Shown in pieces: positions 45,625-55,220 of a stretch of DNA of 64,000 nt. This DNA comes from Diadema setosum (taxonomy: Eukaryota; Echinodermata; Echinoidea; Diadematoida; Diadematidae). Location: assembly GCF_964275005.1 (NCBI RefSeq), contig NC_092705.1, positions 16,581,385-16,645,384 on the forward strand. Direction: 5' to 3'. How positions within the stretch are numbered: position 1 is the stretch's first letter; each line of letters starts with the position of its first letter. The notes under the pieces were generated by a model. It saw only the letters and a program-made list of their open reading frames with translations, had not been told where the DNA came from and made no database searches. A program made the translations under genes and the position numbers.

Positions 45625-46905
45625 ATGGAGGACACTGAAACGGAACCGGACCCTGACCCCAATGACACTATGTTCACTCCTGTCAAAAGAAAAAAACGAT
45701 CCCGAAGAGACACCATATCACTCGAAGACAACGAAGATGAATTCCACACCCCCTCACGACCGTCAATCTCGCTTTTTGTTACAATAACCGGAGTTGACAA
45801 AAACATAACTCAATCCAACCCTATCCAAGTAGCAAGGGAAATCAACCGCATAGCAGGACACGTCCTACAAGTACAACGCCACCCCAAATCGTTCGTGATT
45901 AAATGCGCCAATTCAAAACAAGTACATTCTTTCTTAGCGACAACCAACTTCTGCAACACTTCAGTCTCCGTGACCAACACCAATACCCCCCTCACCTTAA
46001 CAAAGGGAGTAATAAAGCGCGTTCCAGTTGATTTATCAGACGACTCAATTCATCAAGAATTACGGGATCAGGGGGTCACCGATGTACGCCGTATTTACAA
46101 AAAGATCAATAATGCTCGCTCTGCCACATCTGTTGTCATTGTCACTTTCAATCTCAAATCTCTTCCTTCAGCTGTATCATTAGGGTACGAACGTTTCGAA
46201 GTATCGACGTACATTCCCCCTATCACGCGATGCTTCAGATGCCAACGATTTGGGCATGGCATAGACACCTGCCGGTTCAAGCTGCGATGTGTCAGGTGTG
46301 GTGAGCCCCACCAACTTGACCAGTGTCCCATCAAAGGTACCCCTCGATGCTTGAGATGTGGAGGGCCCCACAGTGCCGCTTATGCCGGTTGCCCTGAATA
46401 CAAACAGGCAAGGAAAATACAGTCAGTTAAAGTACTAAACAAGTTATCTTATGCAGATGCCGTCCAGCAAGTACGGAACTCAACACAACCTGCCCATAAC
46501 TCTCCGCCCGAAAACCCAACAGCTTCTCAAGTCATCTCAGACCCCGCCACTCTCCCCACGTCGATTAACCAACCCCCTTCTTCCCATACGAACCCATCCC
46601 TTACTATTACATCGTCTGCCACCCCTCATCCTCAACATCCTCCCGCTACAGCCAAACACTCATCTCAAGTCCTCCCAACCCCAATTCTTCCCCCCACAAG
46701 ACCCTCGACTTCAGACGCTTCAACACAGGTAGACAAGGTCAACCAGTCTTCGCAATGCTCTCCTGGTTCTCCACTTACAGTCGAAAACCTGGTCACCTTC
46801 CTTGTTTTTGTTATCAATAACCTAGAGAGCCAACTCGAAGAGCAACAGAATAAAGCTAACAGTACAGGCCGCCAACACCTGCTTCGGCACAATAATACCT
46901 CCTGA
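45625..46905 (+). CDS. LINE ORF1 protein with three zinc knuckles
   Basis: 426 residues from the ATG at 45625 (MEDTETEPDPDPND). The frame is open further upstream, but only from a GTG. The N-terminal part is acidic with a KRKKRSRR basic patch near residues 23-30. A central region, from SLFVTITGVDKN on, has the look of the RRM-like domains of I/Jockey ORF1 proteins. Zinc knuckles follow from Cys203: C-x2-C-x4-H-x4-C, C-x2-C-x3-H-x4-C and C-x2-C-x3-H-x6-C. A long Pro/Ser/Thr-rich stretch comes next, then a short helical tail rich in Glu and Gln. In the family, ORF1 binds element RNA and forms the ribonucleoprotein. No stop or frameshift interrupts it. Confidence 0.9.
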   Translation: MEDTETEPDPDPNDTMFTPVKRKKRSRRDTISLEDNEDEFHTPSRPSISLFVTITGVDKNITQSNPIQVAREINRIAGHVLQVQRHPKSFVIKCANSKQVHSFLATTNFCNTSVSVTNTNTPLTLTKGVIKRVPVDLSDDSIHQELRDQGVTDVRRIYKKINNARSATSVVIVTFNLKSLPSAVSLGYERFEVSTYIPPITRCFRCQRFGHGIDTCRFKLRCVRCGEPHQLDQCPIKGTPRCLRCGGPHSAAYAGCPEYKQARKIQSVKVLNKLSYADAVQQVRNSTQPAHNSPPENPTASQVISDPATLPTSINQPPSSHTNPSLTITSSATPHPQHPPATAKHSSQVLPTPILPPTRPSTSDASTQVDKVNQSSQCSPGSPLTVENLVTFLVFVINNLESQLEEQQNKANSTGRQHLLRHNNTS

Positions 46906-46941
46906 AAAAATCCATGAGCTGTTAACATCCATTTCTCAATA

Positions 46942-49900
46942 ATGGATATACAGCTGCTCTGTTTCATACTGTTTTCCCTTCCCCTGTTCACTATGCAGTT
47001 CACCCTCTGGCAGTGGAACGCCCGTGGAATATCGTCCAACGGACACGAATTAGTTTACCACATTAACACCTCAACCGATCCCCCACACATCATTTTGATT
47101 CAAGAGACTTGGGGCCATATACACACTGACTTTTCTATTCCTCGTTATGTATCCATCTGGCGTCACCGTCCCAACTCCCGTAGAGGAGGATGCGCCATTT
47201 TCCTACGCTCCGGTATCGCACACGACATCATTAACTGCGCCCCCTCGCTTGAGGCGCAACAAGTTAATGTTTTGTTAGGCACCGCTAAATTGTCTGTTGT
47301 TAATTTTTACAATCCATTAAAAAAACTTTCATTAGATAACCTCAAAGCATTAACCTCCAATTGCCTCCCAAATTTTATATTAGCAGGTGATTTTAACGCT
47401 CACCATCCTATGTGGGGCGGAACCACGGAAGATCATAACGGGAGACTGATAGCTGATTATATATTATCCAACAACATATCTATATTGAATGATTCCTCCC
47501 CTACACGAATCGATATTTCACGCGGGACATCGTCTTCGATAGATTTAACTCTCTCAAGTCCCTCTCTAGCCGCACGATGCAACTGGTCTGTCTCTACTAC
47601 CACCATGGGAAGTGATCACTTCCTGATCAAATGTGATATAGCACTTAAAGCACCTGTACCCAACATCACTCCCACTGATTTCAGATTACCTAAACCATCC
47701 CTATCCTTCCACAGGGCCAACTGGGAGCTGTTTGAAAAGGAATTACACAATACTTACAAGATGAAAAATGTTGACATTGAAAACATTTATGATTTCTACA
47801 ACTTTTTTATTCTGTGCATCCAGAAAGCAGCGGAAACCGCCATTCCAACTAATAAAATAAAAAAACTTTCTCCTAATCCGTGGTGGAATTCAACATGCAC
47901 CCAGGTTATCAAGGCTAAACACAGAGCTAAAAGAAGATTGGAAAGCTCATATTTATATTCTGATCTCTGTGATTATCTTAAAGCCTCCGCTCTGGCGAGG
48001 AAAACGATTAAATCTGCCAAACGTGCTCATTTTGAACAGTTCTGTAATACATTAAACCGTTTTACTCCTCTCTCTACCATATGGCGTAAGATTAAAATAC
48101 TTTCTAATAACCGCCAGCATGGCACGACTTTCCCTCCTCTCCATATCAATGGTTCTCTTTCTTCTGACCCTCTAACTATAGCCAACGCTTTAGCAGCCTC
48201 ATTCTGTGAGAAGTCCGCCTCTTCACATTTCTCAACACGTGAACTACCCACTACGGCTACACCGAATATCATTCATGATAACAACACCCCATTAAATTCC
48301 CCCTTTACACTCAGGGAACTAAAAAGAGCCATCCGCATAGCCAAAAATTCCTCACCTGGAGCTGACGGGATCAACAAAGCTCTCATATCCCACCTGACTG
48401 ATAGCATGATTTATTCGCTGTTACGAATAATAAATCACATATGGGACACTTCCACCCTACCACCCCAATGGAAACACTCTATCGTTATACCCATTCTGAA
48501 ACCTGGCAAGGACAAGCACGACATACGTTCTTATCGTCCCATCTCTCTGACTCCATTCCTGTGCAAGATCATGGAACGAATGATATCCAGCAGGTTAACC
48601 TATGTCATAAACAAACACCATCTGGTATCTCACACTCAATCTGCTTTTTTACCTCATCGCAGAATAACCAACAACCTTCTTCTTCTTGAATCAGATGTCC
48701 GTAAATCCTTAATCACTAAACATTACACCGCAGCTATTTTTCTAGATCTCAGCCAAGCATTCGACACCGTCGACCACAACGCTCTCATTGCCAAACTCCA
48801 ATCCATCGGACTACAAGGTAGATTTCTTGAGTGGATTCGCAACTTTTTAGACTCGCGGACTATACAAGTACGCATTGATTCTTCTCTGTCCGACACTTAT
48901 CACCAAAATATCGGTCTTCCTCAAGGAAGCGTTATTAGTCCAATTCTCTTTACTCTTTTCATCAACGACATCTCTTACTGCAGCAGATCCAATATATCTC
49001 TTTACGCAGATGATATAGCGATTTGGCGCACTTCCACCAACCTACGATACATCAATTTCAAATTACAGGTGGACATCGACAACATTGCCTCTTGGCTGAA
49101 ACAATGGGGCCTCTCTTTATCAAGCAACAAATCCAAAGTAATGATTTTTTATCCACGATCAGTTGCCGCCAGTAATTTCAATATACATGTATCTGATACT
49201 CCTTTAGAAATTGTGCAAAATTACAAATACCTCGGCGTCATTTTTGACTCCTCGTTAACGTGGTCATCTCATGTAAACTATATACTGAATAGATGTAATA
49301 GACGCCTTAACCTTCTTCGGTCTGTATCCGGCACGTCCTGGGGCGCTGATACTAAAACCTTGTTGTTATTATATCGTTCATTAGTTCGCCCCCACCTTGA
49401 TTATTCATGTGAAATCTACAATTCCATTTCCCCAACACTCGCTAAGAAGCTGGACTCAGTTCAAGGCCACGCCCTCCGTATAGCCACTGGTGCTCTCCCC
49501 TCCACCCCTCTACACTCTCTCCAAGTGGAATGCCATGAAGCTCCCTTAGATATACGCCGTGAGAGGGCCGCTTTCAACTACTGTGCTTATCTGTTTTCTC
49601 TCTCCACCACTCACCAAGCTCGGGCCGCCATCTCGGACTGCTGGCAGTTTGCCACTGTCAAATGGCCTGAACACAAAAAACCGTTTGCCCTCCGCACTTC
49701 ATATTTATTTCCCACTTTCAGCAAACTCATCCCGCTATCTGACTGCCCGTGTCCGCCATGGTCAATATTATATCCAACAATCGATCTCTCCATTCATGAC
49801 CACTGCACAAAGACGTCCCACCCTGAAATGCAAAGACAAACTGCTCTCCAGATAATCAACACTACCTATGCTAAACACCTTCATCTCTACACAGACGGCT

Positions 49901-50502
49901 CTCACGACCCCACCAGCAACAGGGTTGGTATTGGGATTTATATCCCCCGCCACGAAATAAAAATCCACGAAAGAATCTCCCGCATTTCCATATGCCGTGC
50001 TGAACTCACTGCAATTTTAGAAGCTCTAACTTGGCTAGAAACTTCTTCTCCACAGAAAGCTGCAATATTCTCAGACTCCCTCAGTGCTCTGTCTTTGTTA
50101 GAAAATTATTCCTCAAATAAACTCGACCTAACTTGCGATATTTTATTGAAATGTTCAAATTTGTTATCTAATGGATTTTCCCTTTCCCTAGTCTGGATCC
50201 CCTCACATTGTGGTCTAAAAGGTAATGATTGTGCAGACTCTCTCGCGAAGAAAAGTCTAAAAAAAGATTACATAACCATCATGATCCCTCCTACCGTTTC
50301 TGAGATTAGACATCTAATCTCGACAAAGGTCTGGACGCCTGGAACGAGACCTGGCGCACATCCACCCATGGTCGTCATCTATACTTCATTCATAGTAATG
50401 TCAAACAGCTTTTCTCCATCGATTGTACTTGCCGCCGAGACGAAATTATCATTCACAGACTCAGAATGGGTCGTGCTCGACTCCCTGCTTTCTTACACTT
50501 AA
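46942..50502 (+). CDS. LINE ORF2: endonuclease, reverse transcriptase, RNase H
   Basis: 1186 residues as read. The endonuclease (about 20-230) shows QWNARG (Asn26), IQETWG (Glu55), GDFNAHH (Asp150, Asn152), SIDLTLS (Asp201) and GSDHFLI (Asp225-His226). The reverse transcriptase (about 455-780) shows SPGADGI, PILKPGKD, SYRPISLT, FLDLSQAFD (Asp602), GLPQGSVISP and LYADDIAIW (Asp690-Asp691). The RNase H (about 978-1110) shows YTDGS (Asp985), CRAELTA (Glu1021), FSDSLSA (Asp1045) and GNDCAD (Asp1096). All catalytic residues are present. About residue 1130 the frame slips, probably by one lost base near 50332 (GTCTGG|ACGCC), so the last ~55 residues as read are out of frame. The true C terminus continues at 50340-50720. 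ORF2 lies in the same frame as ORF1, after two TGA codons. Confidence 0.93.
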   Translation: MDIQLLCFILFSLPLFTMQFTLWQWNARGISSNGHELVYHINTSTDPPHIILIQETWGHIHTDFSIPRYVSIWRHRPNSRRGGCAIFLRSGIAHDIINCAPSLEAQQVNVLLGTAKLSVVNFYNPLKKLSLDNLKALTSNCLPNFILAGDFNAHHPMWGGTTEDHNGRLIADYILSNNISILNDSSPTRIDISRGTSSSIDLTLSSPSLAARCNWSVSTTTMGSDHFLIKCDIALKAPVPNITPTDFRLPKPSLSFHRANWELFEKELHNTYKMKNVDIENIYDFYNFFILCIQKAAETAIPTNKIKKLSPNPWWNSTCTQVIKAKHRAKRRLESSYLYSDLCDYLKASALARKTIKSAKRAHFEQFCNTLNRFTPLSTIWRKIKILSNNRQHGTTFPPLHINGSLSSDPLTIANALAASFCEKSASSHFSTRELPTTATPNIIHDNNTPLNSPFTLRELKRAIRIAKNSSPGADGINKALISHLTDSMIYSLLRIINHIWDTSTLPPQWKHSIVIPILKPGKDKHDIRSYRPISLTPFLCKIMERMISSRLTYVINKHHLVSHTQSAFLPHRRITNNLLLLESDVRKSLITKHYTAAIFLDLSQAFDTVDHNALIAKLQSIGLQGRFLEWIRNFLDSRTIQVRIDSSLSDTYHQNIGLPQGSVISPILFTLFINDISYCSRSNISLYADDIAIWRTSTNLRYINFKLQVDIDNIASWLKQWGLSLSSNKSKVMIFYPRSVAASNFNIHVSDTPLEIVQNYKYLGVIFDSSLTWSSHVNYILNRCNRRLNLLRSVSGTSWGADTKTLLLLYRSLVRPHLDYSCEIYNSISPTLAKKLDSVQGHALRIATGALPSTPLHSLQVECHEAPLDIRRERAAFNYCAYLFSLSTTHQARAAISDCWQFATVKWPEHKKPFALRTSYLFPTFSKLIPLSDCPCPPWSILYPTIDLSIHDHCTKTSHPEMQRQTALQIINTTYAKHLHLYTDGSHDPTSNRVGIGIYIPRHEIKIHERISRISICRAELTAILEALTWLETSSPQKAAIFSDSLSALSLLENYSSNKLDLTCDILLKCSNLLSNGFSLSLVWIPSHCGLKGNDCADSLAKKSLKKDYITIMIPPTVSEIRHLISTKVWTPGTRPGAHPPMVVIYTSFIVMSNSFSPSIVLAAETKLSFTDSEWVVLDSLLSYT

Positions 50503-50720
50503 TTCACAAACACCCTAATGGCCTTTGTCACACCTGCAACTCCCCGGAAACTGTAGGGCACTACCTACTATACTGCACCCGATTCAAAAAACAACGTACA
50601 GCATTAGCTCAAAGATTACATAAATCTACCCTGCAGCTGTCTGATCTTTTCTCCAACCAGCAGTCCATGGACCACCTGCTTCAATATGTAAAGGACACAA
50701 ACCAGTATTTCACAATTTGA
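50340..50720 (+). CDS. LINE ORF2 C-terminal piece in the shifted frame
   Basis: Reads WNETWRTSTHGRHLYF and on to a CCHC motif, CHTCNSPETVGHYLLYC (C-x2-C-x7-H-x4-C), then a helical tail and TGA at 50718-50720. A cysteine-histidine motif after the RNase H is usual for I-group ORF2 proteins. This is the displaced end of the 46942 protein rather than a separate gene. Confidence 0.85.
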   Translation, partial: WNETWRTSTHGRHLYFIHSNVKQLFSIDCTCRRDEIIIHRLRMGRARLPAFLHLIHKHPNGLCHTCNSPETVGHYLLYCTRFKKQRTALAQRLHKSTLQLSDLFSNQQSMDHLLQYVKDTNQYFTI

Positions 50721-51470
50721 TATCTCTTCCCTTTTATCTATATGCCACTACCTACATTAATTATACCTAGGTATGATGTTTGCAGAGGTCTCAAACGACT
50801 GCAAGGGAGAACTCCATACGCATGTCATGTAGCATCGATATACTCATTACGCCTTTGTTCTATTCCGATACCCACCGTCATAACTATTCAACACCATCCT
50901 TAGTTCTATATCTCTATTCTTTCTCTTCTTCTACACTTATCGGCATTTTTTCTCTCAGGTTAGCATTATCAATGGCACGTGACCGACGGTAACGCTTCTT
51001 TTAATTGTTATCCATTTTTACATCCCATGCATGTATTGGTAACGGGCTGACCCTATGTCAGAGAGAGGAGCTCAGCACCCTCCACCCCCCTAGCTGTCTG
51101 TCTTCTCGTTCTGTCTTCACCCTTTCCGCTATTCTTCTATCGACACTTCTCTTCCACGATGTCTCTGCCTACTAGGCTAATAATAATTAACACCTAGGCC
51201 GATAAGACAACTAGAGGCGCCTGACCCCGGGAAAGGCCAAGACATCACCGGCGTCGGCGGGCGGGTCCTATACCTGCTTTGCCGACGGGAACGGCGTAAC
51301 CCTGCATCTCTCTCGATGCAGGAGTAGGCAGATGACATCATTTCCGGAACCCTGTCCCCTTTCCTTCCGATGTATATATATCATTGTAAATATAAAATAA
51401 ATGTAATTAGGTTTTTTGTAAATAATTTAAAGTATTTTAGGTTTTTATAATTAATTTAAGGCATATCTGA
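50721..51470 (+). other. LINE 3' UTR
   Basis: Non-coding. It includes a GC-rich stretch with CTGACCCCGGGAAAGGCCAA and a small GATGCAGG/CCTGCATC inverted pair near 51302-51327, then ATAAAATAAATG and an AT-rich end. The end point is not sharply defined. Confidence 0.6.
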
Positions 51471-52290
51471 ATAATTATATTTTTTGGAGCAAATTGCCCA
51501 CCCGGCAGAGAGCTCCACAATCTAAAAGAACAACAACAACAACAGGGATGGTTGGGCGGATTTCTCCCCGTTAGCCGCAATGAGCGGACGTGCATGAACC
51601 GCGCTCCAGCGCTACACACAAAAAACACCCACACCCAGGAACCGGACATCACCGACCAGCACCCAACCCCCCACAACACCAGCGCGCCACCATAATAAAA
51701 AAATTAATATCAGCAAGCACCAACTGAAATCCAATACACAAACATTCACAGGTATTCCGAAAACTACATCCCTTGTGAAAAATATAAGAATACCCGCAGT
51801 AAGAATGAAAATAAGTACTCCCTATATTTGATATACAAATGACCAACATCATTATGAAATGAAAAAAAAAAAAAAAAAGAAGAAAGAAAAGAAAATGACG
51901 CTGGCAGATCACGTGAGCAGTCCTTTTTAAGGCCGCAAAATCATACAAATTAATGTCATTAAATTGGGTTAGGATTAAACTGTAACACACAACCAAATAT
52001 GAAAATAATACGAGAAACTTCATAAGATTACAAGCCTAAGCAAGATCGAAAAAGAGAATTGAATAAACAACTATTGATAAAGCTAAAAACAAAAATCCCT
52101 GCCTCCTCTAATTCCCGAGATATGAAGATTTTCTTTCTTTTTTGATAGAGAATTTTATTGTCCAAATATTTCACCATGTCATGAGGAATGTAATACATGC
52201 ACCCACACAGAATACACAACCAAATTATCAAAATACATGTATGAAAATAATACGAGAAACTTCATAAAATTGCAAGCCTAAGCAAGAAAA
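51471..52290. other. unassigned repeats downstream of the LINE
   Basis: A (CAA)n tract lies at about 51527-51546, followed by a GC-rich 100-bp segment of unknown origin. 51984-52035 (ACACACAACCAAATATGAAA, ACTTCATAAGATTACAAGCC) recurs diverged at 52210-52285, a local duplication. Confidence 0.45.
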
Positions 52291-52530
52291 TTGAATTGCA
52301 AGAGAGAATGTAATAGAAAACTCTTGATAAAGCTTTATAAAAAAAAAAAAAATAAGGGAGAAAATTAAAGGGAGGCAGAATTCACTCTTACAGGTCACGT
52401 ATGCTCGCGAATTGAATTGCAAGAGAGAATGTAATAGAAAACTCTTGATAAAGCTTTATAAAAAAAAATAAATAAGGGAGAAAATTAAAGGGAGGCAGAA
52501 TTCACTCTTACAGGTCACGTATGCTCGCGA
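52291..52530. repeat. 121-bp tandem duplication
   Basis: Unit 1 (52291-52411) and unit 2 (from 52412) both run from TTGAATTGCAAGAGAGAATG through GGGAGGCAGAATTCACTCTT to CACGTATGCTCGCGA, differing at only a few bases in the A-run. The near-identity points to a recent event. Unit 2 continues into the block shared with 41420. Confidence 0.9.
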
Positions 52531-52580
52531 TAATCCAGCGGTTTGCTTCCTAAAATGGCCGCGGTTGGTCTCCGTAGTCC
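52516..52580 (+). repeat. block shared with 41420-41490
   Basis: See the entry at 41420. Here it reads ATGCTCGCGATAATCCAGCG, then GTTTGCTTCCTAAAATGGCC, and follows directly on the 121-bp duplication. The two copies bracket the LINE and about 11 kb of DNA in the same orientation. Confidence 0.6.
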
Positions 52581-52817
52581 ATAGAGCTGTATCACAGCTC
52601 TAGTATATGCCACAGGCTTACTAGTACTACACTGATCACATGTTTAAATCGCGAGAGTAGTCGGCGGCATGTACGTACATGTATACATGGCTGACACGTA
52701 ATTTGTGGTGCATGCATTTCCCTTTTCATCAATGATCGAAAATCGGATAGCGCCATCTTTCAGTCTAGAGCGTTCCAGCCAACCTCAGCACACAATAATA
52801 ATCTTTCAGTAATAATA

Positions 52818-53080
52818 AATGATGATGATGATGATGATAATGATGATGATGATGATGACAATGATAATAACAATTATAATAATCACAATCGTAATCATAA
52901 CAATAATAAAAAATGGTAATCTCGTTATAACATCTCGTTATTTTAGCATACATTCTTGAAATAATCATGGTACATGATTGTATTCATAATAACCCTGAAC
53001 TGTTCATGATTGAAAATAAATGATAACACATGTATGCTTGACCCCTTTTTCCCAATTAGTTGTTCAATAGGTTTATACTG

Positions 53081-53131
<51 letters not shown>

Positions 53132-53160
53132 ATACTACTACTATACTACTACTACTGCTA
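52818..53160. repeat. (GAT)n and (TAC)n microsatellites
   Basis: GATGAT units at 52818-52858, AATAATA-rich sequence after them, and a TAC/CTA run at 53079-53156. Confidence 0.95.
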
Positions 53161-53174
53161 ATAATAATAATGAT

Positions 53175-53570
53175 ATAGAGATACTCTTATAAAGCGCACA
53201 TTCTACCTAAAAAGATACTCATGGCGCTGCAGAACAGAGTACATAAGTATACTATCACGTTACAACAGAGTATCACAGAAGATATAAGAACAATAAACAA
53301 ACAAGCAATATACATACACATAATAGATAAACATACAGGCAAACTATTGTCAATTTAGATTGAAAAGGTAGGTCTTGAGATTCCTTTTAAAAGCATCAAT
53401 AGAAGATGCTGGTATAATTATGCATGTATGATTTATGTAAGTTCTTTGATATGTATTTTTATGTTTATCATGTATGTTGATGCATTGTCTTTTGTTTTCC
53501 TAACAAATTGTATCGAAAACAAAAATGTGATACTGGCAATAAAATTTGATTTGAACTGAATTATCACAAT
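53175..53570 (+). mobile_element. probable SINE or LINE-tail repeat
   Basis: CTTATAAAGCGCACATTCTA, CATGGCGCTGCAGAACAGAG and GGTCTTGAGATTCCTTTTAA are words common to dispersed invertebrate retroposons. It ends with GGCAATAAAATTTGATTTG, a polyadenylation-like tail. No coding frame. Confidence 0.4.
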
Positions 53571-54103
53571 CTGTTCTGATAAAACAGGATCGAGGTACCC
53601 AGATTATGCTTGAACGTTTAATTTTCTCAGCTTGATGTTGTAAACTGCAGGAACATCTTATCTTACTCTCCCATTCACTAGAACGTGCTGCTTAACTTCA
53701 CTGTTACAGGAATCCCACCTCAGTCTAACCTTGAAGGAGAAACTAAATCAATAGTGGATTCGAGAATTGTAGGCCTATATTATCAAGATGAAGGTCAATC
53801 GGAGTACATAAATTGGTCAATACGGGGTGAGCATTGTAACTGTCGAGGGACCCTGGATACAAAGTGCACGAAAATCTAATTTGTGACTTCGAATACGAGT
53901 AGATTATTAAACAGACAGCTAAAAGGTAAAGAAAATGCAGACACCAAGAAAGATAACCTAGGTTGGTACAGGGGCGGATCCAGGAATTCCATGTATGGGA
54001 GAGGGAGGGGCACAAAATATTTCTGGTGCCCATCTTCTGGGTTTCATCGGCTGACAAGCCAAAAAAAAAAAGAAGAAGATAAAAAACAGATAGATTAGAT
54101 AGG

Positions 54104-54182
<79 letters not shown>

Positions 54183-55095
54183 TGGAAGAGGGAGAGAGAA
54201 GTTCGCGAATCCGATGTTTGGATTTAGATGATGAGGTTGGACGAGTTTGCAACTTGACGTACCGTATACGTTTCCGTGCTTTCGCGTCGAAGGCTGGTCG
54301 TTAGTGTATCAGGCGTGCGAAACTTAATTCTTCTATTCTAGACTTAAAGTGAAGGAAGAAGGAGAATTGGTCCCAAAGCAGTAGCCATCTCGCGTTGCTA
54401 TGGTGACCGGAGGTGTTCACGACACACAGAGCGGTAAAAAGAAGAGAAAAAGATCGAAGAAGAAGATGAAGCAAAAGGAAGAGGAGAAAAAGAAGAACAA
54501 GAAGGAGAAGAAAAAGGAAAAGAAGTTAAGGGGGAGATAAAGAAGGATAATCGCATAATGTCACGCAGTAGCGTATGAGTTGCAGATTTTAATGATTTTG
54601 TTTGTACATGTTCTCAGAATAAATTTCTGCTGGGTTAGGGGTTTGGGCAAAGAAGTTTTCCAGTATTACAGAGGCAGAGTTGACTCGAAAAGACTACATG
54701 TATATTATTTCATTTTTATGTATTCAAAGACACCATACAGTATCATGCCGTCAGCTCACGATCAGCAGCAGCTAGACACATGCAACGATTGGTACGGTTG
54801 CATCGTTGCGACTGCGTCTGGTCTGGCCGTACTGATTTACCGGCACAGTACCGCAGCGCGCCGTAGCATCATAGCGTGATGGGACTGTAGCGGTGTGTTC
54901 AAAAAGTGTGGTAACGCTACACTGCATGCTCAGTCAAAAGTGCTTTATATTGTGTAACGTTACCATTGGTTACACAGGTATTTCTACTAAGAGTTATAGA
55001 AACTACATTTTCTGTTTGTCCAGCTGTATAGCCCCGGCATTCTCCCTCCACAACACGACAGGCTGCAAAACGTTTGTCACTACTCGAACCGGATT
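53571..55095. other. gene-free stretch before CLNS1A
   Basis: Contains a repeat fragment at 53965-54075 (GGCGGATCCAGGAATTCC), a (GATA)n microsatellite at 54098-54181, and a purine-rich AAG/GAA tract at about 54440-54540. The 5' UTR and promoter of CLNS1A should lie near its right end, but no core promoter motif could be named. Confidence 0.45.
54098..54181. repeat. (GATA)n microsatellite
   Basis: About 20 GATA units. The Ile/Tyr/Leu/Ser-repeat frame on the minus strand is a by-product. Confidence 0.97.
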
Positions 55096-55220
55096 ATGAA
55101 TATGGGTTTCATCAATCCAGTACAACCTCCAATCGGACCAGTAGTATGGCAAGGTGCGGGAACTTCGGCGTTTGTTGAGAAGCAAGACTTGGCGCAAGGC
55201 ACTCTTTTCATAGCTGAAAG
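55096..55220 (+). CDS. CLNS1A: CLNS1A exon 1
   Basis: An in-frame TAG at 54997 is followed by ATG at 55096 and another at 55102, where A at -3 and G at +4 make the stronger context. The exon ends EKQDLAQGTLFIAE plus AG before a GTAGAT donor, matching human GTGTLYIAES. Confidence 0.85.

Larger units (their letters stand above)
44740..51420 (+). mobile_element. I-clade non-LTR retrotransposon (LINE), nearly intact
   Basis: The order is a long pyrimidine-rich 5' UTR, ORF1 (45625-46905), a 36-nt gap, ORF2 (46942 to about 50720, one frameshift), a GC-rich 3' UTR, and an AT-rich end near 51360-51470. Apurinic-type endonuclease, reverse transcriptase and a C-terminal RNase H in one ORF2, plus a zinc-knuckle ORF1, place it in the I/Nimb group. 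The exact ends and target duplication were not found. The 5' limit is uncertain: GC-rich sequence from about 44500 could belong to it or to an older copy. The coding frames suggest a young insertion. Confidence 0.85.

Noticed and set aside
45606-49968. Several minus-strand and off-frame ORFs across the LINE
   Set aside because: Shadows of ORF1 and ORF2, with no domains of their own.
52291-52530. CRISPR-like repeat array
   Set aside because: Only two long head-to-tail units with no spacers, in eukaryotic DNA.
53743-54252. 169-codon minus-strand frame with an Ile-Tyr-Leu-Ser repeat
   Set aside because: It is produced by the (GATA)n microsatellite.
54440-54540. Lys/Glu-rich coding stretch
   Set aside because: Purine-only AAG/GAA tract without a start or splice context that would support a gene.
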